Shown here: piece by piece, positions 10,583-18,985 of the stretch
Layout: every line of letters begins with the position of its first letter
Position numbering within the stretch: the stretch's first letter is position 1
Origin: Thermosynechococcus sichuanensis E542
GTDB lineage: Bacteria; Cyanobacteriota; Cyanobacteriia; Thermosynechococcales; Thermosynechococcaceae
Assembly: GCF_003555505.1 (NCBI RefSeq)
Contig: NZ_CP032152.1
Coordinates: 1,783,001-1,847,000, forward strand
Reading direction: 5' to 3'
DNA length: 64,000 bases
Notes under the pieces: generated by a model
What the model saw: only the letters and a program-made list of their open reading frames with translations
Told to the model about the DNA's origin: nothing
Database searches by the model: none
Program-made: the position numbers and the translations under genes

Positions 10583-12280
10583 GTGTTTTGGCAAAGGCTT
10601 AAATGGCGGCGCCACGGTGGGTATCTACTCTTGTTTCTGCTGGGGCTGTTGATTGCGGCTGTGGTGCTCACCCAATGGCGATCGCACCCGCTTATCCGCC
10701 CTGCCCTAGAGCCGCTGCCTCAGTATCCGCAAATTGCGGTGCATATGAATCATTCCCAAGCCCACCGTTACCAAGAACCCTATCGCCCCTATACCCGTGA
10801 AGGGGAAGACCTTGAGGCAATCATGATTGCCCAGATTGCCAAAGCCCAAAAGACCATTGATGTGGCGGTGCAGGAGTTTCGCCTACCGAATCTGGCCAAG
10901 GCTCTAGCAGCACGGCAGCAGGCAGGGGTACGGGTACGGGTGGTGATGGAGAATACCTACACTGCCCCTTGGGCAACCTACAGTGCTGCGCAAGTGAGTG
11001 CCATGGATGCAAGAATGCGGGAGCGCTATAACGACTGGAAAGCGCTGGTGGATACCAACGGTGATGGCCAACTCAGTGCCGCCGAACTGCGCGATCGCGA
11101 TGTGCAGACAATTCTCAATGAGGCGAAGATTCCTTGGATTGATGACACTGCTGATGGCTCCAAAGGCAGTCTGCTCATGCACCACAAGTTCATTGTGATT
11201 GACGATCGCCAAGTGATTGCGACGACGGCCAACTTTACCCTCAGTGATGTCCACGGTGACTTGGGACGACCCGATACCCGTGGTAATGCCAACTCCCTCT
11301 TGGTGATTGATAGCCCCGCGGTGGCACGCCTATTTACTGAGGAATTTAACATTATGTGGGGCGATGGTCCCGGTGGTCAGCCCAATAGTCGCTTTGGGGT
11401 CAAAAAGCCAGTGCGACCCCCTCAACGGGTGGCGGTGGGTGATGCCATGGTGACGGTGCGCTTTTCACCAACCCCGCGATCGCAACCTTGGGCGGTCTCT
11501 ACCAACGGCCTCATTGGTCAAACCCTCAGCCGCAGTCGCCAAAGCATTGATCTCGCGCTCTTTGTTTTCTCCGATCAGGAGTTGTCCAACGTGCTTGAGG
11601 AACGCCACAACCAAGGGGTGAGCATCCGCGCCCTCATTGACTCAGGATTTATCTACCGTGACTTTAGCGAAGCCCTCGATATGATGGGCGTGGCGATGGC
11701 CAATACGGCCCAAGCCCGTCAAGGCAACTGTTACTACGAAGCCGGCAACCGCCCGTGGCAAAACCCGATTCAAACGGTGGGCACTCCCCTATTGCCGGAG
11801 GGGGATAAGCTGCACCATAAGTACGGCGTTGTGGACGATCGCACCGTGATTGTGGGTTCCCACAACTGGTCAGAGGCGGCCAATCGTGGTAACGATGAAT
11901 TCTTGCTGGTGATTGAGCATCCCACCGTAGCGGCTCACTACAAACGGGAGTTTGAGCGCCTGTATAGCAATAGTCGTCTAGGTCTGCCGCAGCACATTCG
12001 CGATCGCATTCAGCAGCAGTTGATCGCCTGTGGCGGTAAGATTGCCACTCGACCTGCCCCTGCTTCAGGAAATCGTGCCAGCACGCCTACCGCACGGGTA
12101 AATTTGAACACGGCCACTGCCGCTGAACTGCAAACCTTACCGGGCGTCGGACCAAAGCTAGCGGCTGAAATTATCCGTGCCCGCGAGCAGAAGCCCTTTC
12201 AATCCTTGGCGGATTTAGATGCCGTCCCCGGTGTCGGGCCGAAGCTCCTCGAACGCTTGCGCGATCGCGTGACGTGGTAA
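10583..12280 (+). CDS. Phospholipase D-like protein with EF-hand loop and C-terminal HhH domain
   Basis: The 565-aa product combines domains not often seen together. It has an N-terminal membrane anchor or uncleaved signal (about 13-32). Two PLD catalytic motifs (HxKxxxxD) are present: HHKFIVIDD near residue 199 and HHKYGVVDD near 411, each followed by a TTANFT or GSHNWS motif. A canonical EF-hand loop (DTNGDGQLSAAE, near 155-166) is inserted in the first PLD lobe. A helix-hairpin-helix pair resembling ComEA occupies about 507-563 (LNTATAAEL, GVGPKLAAEI, GVGPKLLERL). PLD-fold proteins of this kind may hydrolyse phospholipids or DNA; the HhH unit suggests nucleic-acid binding and the EF-hand suggests calcium dependence. 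Both are inferences. GTG start at 10583 with GAGG at 10571-10574. Confidence 0.85.
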   Translation: MFWQRLKWRRHGGYLLLFLLGLLIAAVVLTQWRSHPLIRPALEPLPQYPQIAVHMNHSQAHRYQEPYRPYTREGEDLEAIMIAQIAKAQKTIDVAVQEFRLPNLAKALAARQQAGVRVRVVMENTYTAPWATYSAAQVSAMDARMRERYNDWKALVDTNGDGQLSAAELRDRDVQTILNEAKIPWIDDTADGSKGSLLMHHKFIVIDDRQVIATTANFTLSDVHGDLGRPDTRGNANSLLVIDSPAVARLFTEEFNIMWGDGPGGQPNSRFGVKKPVRPPQRVAVGDAMVTVRFSPTPRSQPWAVSTNGLIGQTLSRSRQSIDLALFVFSDQELSNVLEERHNQGVSIRALIDSGFIYRDFSEALDMMGVAMANTAQARQGNCYYEAGNRPWQNPIQTVGTPLLPEGDKLHHKYGVVDDRTVIVGSHNWSEAANRGNDEFLLVIEHPTVAAHYKREFERLYSNSRLGLPQHIRDRIQQQLIACGGKIATRPAPASGNRASTPTARVNLNTATAAELQTLPGVGPKLAAEIIRAREQKPFQSLADLDAVPGVGPKLLERLRDRVTW

Positions 12281-12310
12281 CGTCCTAAATTAAGTCACAC
12301 TTAAATAAAC

Positions 12311-12823
12311 TTAATAAGTTACAAGGGTGGTAATTGGCACATCGGGAAGCTTTTGCCGTCCTCCCAAGTCCGTCAGCTCGACGATAAAGGCAAAGCCATG
12401 AAGTTCAGCTTGCGCTTGTTGAATGAGACCTGCCGCTGCTGCCGCTGTGCCCCCTGTGGCAATCAAATCATCAACAATTAACACCCGCCGCCCCGGTTCG
12501 ATGGCATCTTGGTGCATTTCCAAGCGATCGCGCCCATACTCTAGCTCATACTCCACCGCATAGACCGGTGCACAGAGTTTGCCCGGTTTGCGCAAAGGGA
12601 TAAAGCCTGCCCCCAAGCGATAGGCCAAGGGAGCACCAAAAATAAATCCCCGTGACTCGATGCCGGCCACATAATGAATGCCATCGTTGGCGTGTTTTTC
12701 CACCAATTGGTCAATAACGTAGCGCAGCCCGGCCTGATTTTGCAGCAGCGTTGTTAAATCCCGAAACAAAATGCCCGGCTTAGGGAAGTCTGGGACATCG
12801 CGAATCAGGGATTTGAGATCCAT
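12311..12823 (-). CDS. apt: Adenine phosphoribosyltransferase
   Basis: Cytoplasmic salvage enzyme converting adenine + PRPP to AMP + pyrophosphate. The predicted protein is 170 aa, normal length. It has the N-terminal [16 protein letters not shown] hood motif, an adenine-pocket [15 protein letters not shown] segment and the PRPP-binding loop [14 protein letters not shown]. It lies 49 bases downstream of a purine-permease gene on the same strand, which fits uptake followed by salvage. Confidence 0.96.
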   Translation of the reverse strand: MDLKSLIRDVPDFPKPGILFRDLTTLLQNQAGLRYVIDQLVEKHANDGIHYVAGIESRGFIFGAPLAYRLGAGFIPLRKPGKLCAPVYAVEYELEYGRDRLEMHQDAIEPGRRVLIVDDLIATGGTAAAAAGLIQQAQAELHGFAFIVELTDLGGRQKLPDVPITTLVTY

Positions 12824-12872
12824 AGGTAGTGTGTTTCCAATCAGTTCAGAAGCATCCTATCTTAGATCCTGT

Positions 12873-14219
12873 CTAACGCCAAAAGTAGTGGGCAATAAAA
12901 ATAACCGCCAATGCCCAGAGGGCAGGATGCACTTCTCTCCCTTTGCCTGCGGCCAGTTTCACAATTGGATAGCTAATAAATCCCACCGCTAGCCCCTCAC
13001 TGATGGAGTAGCTCAAGGGCATCACCAACACCACCAAAAAAGCAGGAATCGCTTCCGTGAGATCAGACCAAGGAATGTCTGGGAGCGATCGCGCCATAAA
13101 AACACCGACCAGCACCAAAGCCGGTGCCGTGGCAAAACTGGGAATGGCGGTCGTAACCGGCAAAAACAGCAGTGAGAGCAAAAACAAGCCCCCCACCATC
13201 AGCGCCGTCAGCCCCGTCCGTCCCCCCACGGCAATGCCTGCTGCCGATTCAATATAGGTGGTCACTGTCGAAGTGCCAAAGAGGGCGCCAACTATTGTCC
13301 CGACTGCATCCGCCATAAAGGCTCCCAAGGCGCGGGGGAAATGTCCCTGCTGATTGAGAAACCCTGCCTGTACCCCCACCGCCGAAAGGGTGCCGACAGT
13401 GTCAAACATATCGGTAAAAAGCAGTACCAAGGTTACCAAGAGAAAAGACCCCAACTGCTGCGGTTGCAATTGTCCAAAACCCACTAAGGCTTGACCAAAG
13501 AGATGGGACGGCCATTGCGGCCATTGGATCAAAGCCGTCGGCCAAGGGGCAGCCCCCACGAGCCATGCAGCTAAGGCAGTAATCATCACCCCCCAAAAAA
13601 TCGCCCCCCGCACCCCCTTAGCACAGAGAAATGCCGTCAAAAGAATCCCAAGGGCAGCGAGGATGGGTGGCCATGTGTCAAAGGTGGTGAGTTTTGTTTT
13701 CGTAGCGGCATCAGCGATGATAATTCCCGCATTGCCAAGGCCAATGTAGGCAATAAATAGCCCTACCCCAGCCGCGATCGCCACCTTCAAAGACATGGGA
13801 ATCATATTTACAATCAGCGATCGCATCCCCGTTAGGGTCAGCAGCACAAACACAATGCCCTCGAGGAGTACCGCACTCAACGCCAATGGCCAAGGCAGCC
13901 CCATCTGCCCCACCACCGCAAAAGCAAAAAAGGCATTGATGCCCATGCCGGGGGCTAATGCAATCGGGTAATTCGCCCAAATTCCCATCAGAATACTACC
14001 CACTGCCGCCGATACTGCGGTTGCAATCACCAACTCCGCCTGTAAATCCTGTGGTTGCTCGAGAAAAATGGCATTGGAAAGAATTTGCGCATTGACGGGC
14101 AAGATGTAGGACATCGTTAGAAATGTCGTCAGTGCCGCCAGTGCCTCGGTGGAGAGCGAGGTGTGTGCCTGCTGCAAATTGAACCAAGCCCTAAAGCGTG
14201 AGTACCTATGTCCCCTCAA
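12873..14219 (-). CDS. NCS2/AzgA-type purine permease
   Basis: Predicted 448-aa inner-membrane transporter with about 12-14 hydrophobic segments. It resembles the AzgA branch (guanine/hypoxanthine/adenine:H+ symporters) of the NCS2 superfamily, with family signatures ALTTFLTMSYI near residue 32, GMGINAFFAF near 95 and TDMFDTVGTL near 270. The start is TTG at 14219, supported by AAGGAG about 8 bases upstream on the minus strand and by the lack of a better-placed ATG. It precedes apt by 49 bases; the two likely form a purine-salvage operon. Exact substrate is not determined. Confidence 0.88.
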   Translation of the reverse strand: MRGHRYSRFRAWFNLQQAHTSLSTEALAALTTFLTMSYILPVNAQILSNAIFLEQPQDLQAELVIATAVSAAVGSILMGIWANYPIALAPGMGINAFFAFAVVGQMGLPWPLALSAVLLEGIVFVLLTLTGMRSLIVNMIPMSLKVAIAAGVGLFIAYIGLGNAGIIIADAATKTKLTTFDTWPPILAALGILLTAFLCAKGVRGAIFWGVMITALAAWLVGAAPWPTALIQWPQWPSHLFGQALVGFGQLQPQQLGSFLLVTLVLLFTDMFDTVGTLSAVGVQAGFLNQQGHFPRALGAFMADAVGTIVGALFGTSTVTTYIESAAGIAVGGRTGLTALMVGGLFLLSLLFLPVTTAIPSFATAPALVLVGVFMARSLPDIPWSDLTEAIPAFLVVLVMPLSYSISEGLAVGFISYPIVKLAAGKGREVHPALWALAVIFIAHYFWR

Positions 14220-14552
14220 GAAGTTACTCCTTTGTGCGAGAGTTATTCAAGTTTATTTACACTGAAACCAAGTATCAGTGAATTTGATAAGGCTTGGGCT
14301 TGTGCCTAAAGCAAGATTGGCTATTTCATACTGGAATACTCTTGAGATACGGCCTTCTGGGCAAAAGCTATAATAGGAAGCAGGACATGGATGTGAGGGA
14401 GATTACATCACTTCTCTCAAGTTTGCGGTTAAATTATATCAACCGTGTATAAAGGCATATTCAACTCAGCATCAGCAGCAACTCAGTTCTTGTGGTCAAG
14501 ATATTATTGATTTATTGATAGAGCAAAGGTTGGGGCAATAGAGGATAAGCCA
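14220..14552 (+). promoter_or_regulatory. Divergent intergenic region with candidate promoter for the minor-pilin operon
   Basis: A 333-base gene-free stretch between the purine permease (minus) and the pilin operon (plus). It contains a perfect TATAAT at 14369-14374. A possible -35 (TTGAGA, 14342-14347) is 21 bases upstream, too far for a standard sigma-70 site, so the -10 may be of the extended or activator-dependent kind. The permease ribosome-binding site lies at its left edge. If the TATAAT is used, the leader to 14553 is about 170 bases. No other structure recognised. Confidence 0.4.
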
Positions 14553-16274
14553 ATGATGAAGAAACTGGTGCGATCGCTGAAACGTCGCTATCCCCGTCCG
14601 GGGTATCGGCATCGGCAGCAGGGGTTTACACTCCCCTTGGTCTTGGGTATGGGGTTGATCATGATCGTGGTTGCCCTCACCCTGCTCTCGCGATCGCAAC
14701 TGGATGTGAGTACTGCTAGCTTGCAAAAACAAACCCAGCAGGCCTTTGCAGTGGCGGAAGGGGGTATGGCACGTACCCTTGGCTTACTCAATGGCAACTA
14801 CCAGATTCTGCTGCGCCGCACCTACAACCCCGCCACGAATACAAACTTTAATCCTCCCCGCCCCTATCTGATCAGCCGCGCAGCGGATGCAACAAAAGTG
14901 GGTCAGCCCAATACCACGGGTCTGAATGTGCCCCCTGTGAATGAGTGGACAGCGGAGAGCTTGGGGTCTGATGCGCCCCCCTGCTTTACCCTCGACAACC
15001 TAAATACGATTGTCCTCAACGGCACCATTGGCAGCCCTGTGCAGGGCAATTACCGTATTCTCTCCTATCTCTACGATGCGCCAACCCAAACAGGACACCT
15101 GTTGATTGAAGGTCGCTTGCCCAATAACTCGCCAGCCAATGCCTTCATCTTGCAAAAGATGGTGATTACGGATCGCCGCGTGCCCTCCAACTTCCCGGGA
15201 CTCTTGGCACAAAGCATTAACCTCGGCAACAATGATGTCTTTGGTACCATTAACGGCAACGTGATCTGCACCAATCCTGCAAACTGTGTGGTTCCCCAAA
15301 GCCAGTGTGTGAATGGCCAACCGACCCAACAGGGACTGCGCAGTGCCGTGGGAGCGCTCAATAATGCGACGATTGAGGGGACGATCGCCATCAACAACAT
15401 TGACCTACCCCCCTTTCCTGAAGCCCCCGCCCCAGTGGGAGGTTCTGTACTGGGTAATCTTCCCCTGACCCCACCCCCCAGTTGGTTGCCCACCAGTCAA
15501 GTCACTGACTTTCAGCAAGCACTGCAAGCAGCAGGGGGCTATAGTCAGGGTGCTTATGCCAACTTTCCAGTACCAGGCAGAGGTAATAATCCCCCTCAGG
15601 ATAGCCCTGATATTACCGGTAATACAATCAACCTCACTTTTCCACGACCCGGCGATCGCCCCTACGTTGACCCTGACCCCAACATTCCCTTCTTTATCCC
15701 TGATCCCCTACGACCCGGGGAACAAATTGTGAATCCAGAGAAAGTCTATTACGCCTATCGGATTAACAACATTAACCTCAGGGGCAATGAGAGAGTAGCA
15801 TTCAATACCAGTAAGTACGCCGTCCGACTCTACGTCAGTGGTAACATCTCCCTCAGCGGTAATGCAGGGATTGACAACACCTGTAGCCCAGAGAGTTCCA
15901 CCTGCGGTACTGGGGCTAATATGGGACTGCCTAAGGGTGTCGGTACGCCCGATCGCCTACGCATCTATGGTAATCCCCCAGACCCAAATAATATGAGAAC
16001 TGACCAAGAATTTACCCTTAGCGGCGGTTCCACCGCAGGGAGTGTCTTTGTCTATGCCCCTGATGCGAAGGTAGGCATCAATGGTGGCAGTCGCGAGCCA
16101 GATATTTTCGGAGCGGTTTGGGCAAAAACGTGGAATGGTTCCAGCTCTAACAATGCTGAAATCAAGGTGCCCGATCGCCTGCCGGAAGCTTTGGGAGGTA
16201 ACTACGCTCAAGCCTCCATTGTTGTGGCACGCACCACCGAAGCGAGCAACTGGAACCGTCTAGCCCAGTACTAA
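14553..16274 (+). CDS. PilX-like minor pilin, HpsA-like
   Basis: Predicted 573-aa protein with a type III/IV-pilin N-terminus: a long basic leader (about 1-23) ending in QQGFTLP, then a hydrophobic helix (about 24-45). The peptidase site is G/F. Glutamate at +5 is replaced (FTLPLVLG), as in many PilX-type minor pilins. The rest is a large asparagine/proline/glycine-rich domain with beta-rich repeats (INLRGN, ISLSGNAGI) like the C-terminal part of HpsA proteins. First of four pilin-like genes; GAGG at 14541 supports the ATG. It probably caps or primes a pilus or a polysaccharide-secretion pseudopilus. HpsA assignment is by resemblance and gene order. Confidence 0.75.
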   Translation: MMKKLVRSLKRRYPRPGYRHRQQGFTLPLVLGMGLIMIVVALTLLSRSQLDVSTASLQKQTQQAFAVAEGGMARTLGLLNGNYQILLRRTYNPATNTNFNPPRPYLISRAADATKVGQPNTTGLNVPPVNEWTAESLGSDAPPCFTLDNLNTIVLNGTIGSPVQGNYRILSYLYDAPTQTGHLLIEGRLPNNSPANAFILQKMVITDRRVPSNFPGLLAQSINLGNNDVFGTINGNVICTNPANCVVPQSQCVNGQPTQQGLRSAVGALNNATIEGTIAINNIDLPPFPEAPAPVGGSVLGNLPLTPPPSWLPTSQVTDFQQALQAAGGYSQGAYANFPVPGRGNNPPQDSPDITGNTINLTFPRPGDRPYVDPDPNIPFFIPDPLRPGEQIVNPEKVYYAYRINNINLRGNERVAFNTSKYAVRLYVSGNISLSGNAGIDNTCSPESSTCGTGANMGLPKGVGTPDRLRIYGNPPDPNNMRTDQEFTLSGGSTAGSVFVYAPDAKVGINGGSREPDIFGAVWAKTWNGSSSNNAEIKVPDRLPEALGGNYAQASIVVARTTEASNWNRLAQY

Positions 16275-16291
16275 ATTCGGAGGCAATGTTG

Positions 16292-17083
16292 ATGACTCGT
16301 AGTAAGTTCTATTTCCACTGGCTGGTGCAGCAACGTTCCCAAGGCTTTACCCTGGCGGAGGTCTTGGCTTCCATTCTGGTGATTAGCCTATTTACCCTAG
16401 CGGCGATGCAGGCCATTGTCATCGCTGCCTTTTTCCAAGCGGATGCCCGTAAATTTGCTGAGGCTAGCAACTGGATCCAAGATGATCTGGAAAATATCAA
16501 AATTGTTGCCTACGACCTCTGCCAAACCAAGTTTGCCCAACGCAAGCTGGCAGCACCTGCTCAAGGGAATGACACGACGCTGACCCTAGCACTCATTCAA
16601 GCCGGTGAAAGTGACTACGATCAAGCCATGCCCCCAGAGTATCGCGCCGGGGGAGCCTGTCCGGTAACTTCACCCACGGATGGGTTTCGAGTGGGCGATC
16701 GCGTTCTTATTGGTTCCGACTCAGGCACACGCCGTATTGTCTCCATATCGGGCAATACGATTACCTTGGACTCACCAGTAGGGGGCTATCGGGGGGCAGG
16801 TACTCGTGTCTATGCCCGCTGTCGGATTCAAGCCAATGAAACCGATGGCATTGATGGTGGCTTTGGTGCCTACCTGCAAACCTTGATTCCGCCGATGAAC
16901 AGCAGCAATAATAGTCGCCCCATTGTCAATGACACGTTTACGATGACGCGCACACCCACTACCCGTGCTGAGGCACCTTTCCAAACCTTAGAACTGGCCT
17001 ATGCTGTGCGCAATAGTAACAACCGCGTCGTTGCTCAACTCTCAACCGAGGTGGTGCCCAATGCGTTTTTCCGCTGTCCGTGA
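16292..17083 (+). CDS. PilV/HpsB-like pseudopilin
   Basis: Predicted 263-aa minor pseudopilin. The leader ends in QGFTLAEVLAS, a canonical prepilin-peptidase site with glutamate at +5, followed by a hydrophobic helix (about 28-48 from the upstream ATG). The later part is mixed alpha/beta with several cysteines. I prefer the ATG at 16292 because GGAGG lies at 16279-16283; the ATG at 16286 would leave only two bases of spacing. It starts 17 bases after the PilX-like gene and overlaps the next gene by 23 bases. Confidence 0.8.
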   Translation: MTRSKFYFHWLVQQRSQGFTLAEVLASILVISLFTLAAMQAIVIAAFFQADARKFAEASNWIQDDLENIKIVAYDLCQTKFAQRKLAAPAQGNDTTLTLALIQAGESDYDQAMPPEYRAGGACPVTSPTDGFRVGDRVLIGSDSGTRRIVSISGNTITLDSPVGGYRGAGTRVYARCRIQANETDGIDGGFGAYLQTLIPPMNSSNNSRPIVNDTFTMTRTPTTRAEAPFQTLELAYAVRNSNNRVVAQLSTEVVPNAFFRCP

Positions 17084-17567
17084 GCAGGGTATGACCCTGA
17101 TTGAAATCCTGATTGTTTTAACGGTGGCAGCTATTTTAGCCGTGGCTGTCACTCCGAGCTTTCTGTATTGGCTGGAAACGCAGCGGGTCAACCAAGCCCT
17201 TGAAAGCCTAGAGGGGGCACTGCGGGAAGCGCAGCGGGAGGCAATGCGCCGCAACCAAGCCTGTCGAGTGACAATTAACACAGGCACCAATCCTACTATC
17301 GTCGGCGATCCACCCCAATGTTTGCCCAATGGCTCCCGCCGACTGGAAAACGTAACCCTGCGTCGAGAAACAGGTACTGCATCTATACGGTTTGGCTTTC
17401 AGGGGCGCACCAGTAGTACCGGTACCATTGTGATTGCTGCCACCAATAATCCGACCCTTCAGCGCTGTTTGGTGATCTCCTTAGGATTGGGCATCATGCG
17501 CACCGGCAATTACCTTGAAACCGACACCACGGGTACAACTGCCAATAACTGTCAAGCGCGCAATTAA
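17061..17567 (+). CDS. GspH/FimT-family pseudopilin
   Basis: Predicted 168-aa pseudopilin. A short leader ends in EQGMTLIEILIV (cleavage G/M, glutamate +5), followed by a hydrophobic helix and a GspH/FimT-type domain with ALREAQREAMRRNQ near residues 53-66. The ATG at 17061 lies inside the end of the previous gene (23-base overlap), with GAGG just upstream; earlier in-frame codons are inside the previous reading frame and lack a leader. In other bacteria FimT-type proteins can act as DNA receptors on pili, but I cannot say whether this one does. Confidence 0.82.
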   Translation: MRFSAVREQGMTLIEILIVLTVAAILAVAVTPSFLYWLETQRVNQALESLEGALREAQREAMRRNQACRVTINTGTNPTIVGDPPQCLPNGSRRLENVTLRRETGTASIRFGFQGRTSSTGTIVIAATNNPTLQRCLVISLGLGIMRTGNYLETDTTGTTANNCQARN

Positions 17568-17578
17568 GGAGCAGGAAG

Positions 17579-18226
17579 ATGCAGGACTGGCGCAGAGGCA
17601 ATCGCGGCTTTACATTGACGGAGTTACTGGTGGCGGCTGCCGTTGGCAGTATTGTGGTGGCCATGAGTGGTTGGGCAATGGTGGCCATTCTGCAAAATAA
17701 TCGCCGTGTTGAAGAGCAGGCAATTACCCGCATGAACTTGAGCCGTGCCCTCGACTTTATCTCCGATGATATTCGCTCAGCAATCCGTATTTCAACAACG
17801 GCACCCGCCGATTGGACAATTCCCAGTGGTGGCTACCGGTTGGTGATGTTTATCGAAAAACCAGCGGATAACCTCGAGGAGCAGGACAACGGCACGCTGG
17901 CTAGCACAACCCGTGTGGCCTATTACACCCGCCCCAAAACCAGCAATGTTGTGTGGCGCGGCCCGATGATTCTCTATCGCCAAAAAATTGGTGACTCTAC
18001 TCCCAATGCCTTGATTGATGGCATTGCCAACACCAGTCCCAACTGCACCAATAACTTGGCTGGCGCAACGGATAGTGGCACCGATAAGGGAGGATTTCGC
18101 GTTTTTGTGCAGCACAACCGCAACGTCAAGCTGTGCATTGCCGGTTTGGTGAAGTCAACAGGAACAATCTACCAAGCGGAAACCCTTGCAGCGGTGCGTT
18201 CTGGATCTGCCACCCCTACTCCTTAG
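17579..18226 (+). CDS. PilW/HpsC-like pseudopilin
   Basis: Predicted 215-aa minor pilin. The leader ends in NRGFTLTELLVAA (cleavage G/F, glutamate +5), followed by a hydrophobic helix (about 12-35) and a PilW-like domain. Last gene of the four-gene cluster; AAGGAG just upstream supports the ATG. Its stop codon (18224-18226) lies inside the left copy of a 62-bp direct repeat, suggesting the region immediately after it was rearranged. Confidence 0.8.
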   Translation: MQDWRRGNRGFTLTELLVAAAVGSIVVAMSGWAMVAILQNNRRVEEQAITRMNLSRALDFISDDIRSAIRISTTAPADWTIPSGGYRLVMFIEKPADNLEEQDNGTLASTTRVAYYTRPKTSNVVWRGPMILYRQKIGDSTPNALIDGIANTSPNCTNNLAGATDSGTDKGGFRVFVQHNRNVKLCIAGLVKSTGTIYQAETLAAVRSGSATPTP

Positions 18227-18282
18227 AGACAGCGCAGATCCTTAAGACTGGCTTTTTGGGGCGATCGCGCAAACCAAAAGGC
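18221..18282 (+). repeat. Left copy of a 62-bp direct repeat flanking speD-speE
   Basis: Matches 20005-20066 at 56 of 62 positions by hand alignment. Both contain the invariant core CTGGCTTTTTGGGGCGATCG, including a HIP1 site. It begins at the tail of the PilW-like gene and includes its stop codon. The repeat has no obvious long stem. Confidence 0.85.
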
Positions 18283-18325
18283 CCTCAGCCATAAGCCATT
18301 AGGTTACTGACAATGCTCAATACGC

Positions 18326-18355
18326 TTGACCTAGATTCCAAAAAATGAATAGACT
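18326..18355 (+). promoter_or_regulatory. Candidate sigma-70 promoter of speD
   Basis: TTGACC (18326-18331) and TAGACT (18350-18355) are separated by 18 bases, a reasonable -35/-10 pair. Transcription would start near 18362, giving a leader of about 175 bases before speD. Confidence 0.5.
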
Positions 18356-18361
18356 GTCTTT

Positions 18362-18537
18362 GTACAGATGAAAAAACATGGCTCAAGAGGCAAAAGGTTG
18401 TCCTCAGCAAGCCACTTTCAACCTCCGTAAGGAGGGGGATTATACGTTTTGGCAATGAGGGTTACGCGCTTCATTGCTGGGGTAATACGCGCTGTAAAGT
18501 GCGTGTTGCTATCGTGATTGTTTTAGGAGGAGCAGCG
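18362..18537 (+). other. Long structured 5' leader of speD
   Basis: About 175 bases without a convincing gene. It contains a strong small hairpin CCTCC-GTAA-GGAGG (about 18422-18435), whose right arm resembles a ribosome-binding site, and GCGC-rich segments further down. The true speD ribosome-binding site AGGAGG is at 18525-18530. Two Shine-Dalgarno-like sites plus a sequestering CCTCC would suit translational control, perhaps by polyamines. This is inference; no known riboswitch class was recognised. Confidence 0.35.
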
Positions 18538-18936
18538 ATGATGTATAGTCCTGTGGCTGCGATGCAGCCTGTCAAGCCTCGCTTGGGGATTCACCTGATT
18601 GGTGACTTGTATCAGTGTCGTGGAGACATTCGTTACTTTGTAGATCGTAATTGCCTTAGGACGCTATGCCTCGAGGCAGTACACGAGGCCGGCCTAATAG
18701 CCTTGGGGGATTTATTTCACCAATTTGGACAAGCAGGTGGTGTCACCGGTGCAGTTGTGCTCGCAGAGTCCCACCTCACAATTCACACATGGCCTGAAAA
18801 GCGGTATGTCACCTTGGATGTGTACGTTTGCAACTATAGCCAAGATAATCGTCACAAAGCGCAAAAGTTGTTTGATCAGCTTGTTGTTGTTTTTGATCCA
18901 GCATTGCCCCGCACTCAGTGTGTTGAGCGAGAATAA
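18538..18936 (+). CDS. speD: S-adenosylmethionine decarboxylase proenzyme
   Basis: Pyruvoyl enzyme that decarboxylates S-adenosylmethionine to supply the aminopropyl donor for spermidine. The predicted 132-aa bacterial-type proenzyme carries the self-cleavage site AESHLTIHTWPE: cleavage between Glu and Ser makes the pyruvoyl group. I chose the ATG at 18538 because AGGAGG is 7 bases upstream; a second ATG follows directly. speE is 49 bases downstream, so the two make a polyamine operon. The pair is bracketed by 62-bp direct repeats. Confidence 0.93.
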   Translation: MMYSPVAAMQPVKPRLGIHLIGDLYQCRGDIRYFVDRNCLRTLCLEAVHEAGLIALGDLFHQFGQAGGVTGAVVLAESHLTIHTWPEKRYVTLDVYVCNYSQDNRHKAQKLFDQLVVVFDPALPRTQCVERE

Positions 18937-18985
18937 TTTTTCGCATTAAGATTGCATTTAGCGTTGTCAAGGTTGTTTGCAAAAG

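Noticed and set aside
18221-18282. The 62-bp repeat considered as an insertion-sequence end or tRNA fragment.
   Set aside because: No inverted-repeat partner, no transposase and no cloverleaf; direct orientation fits duplication instead.
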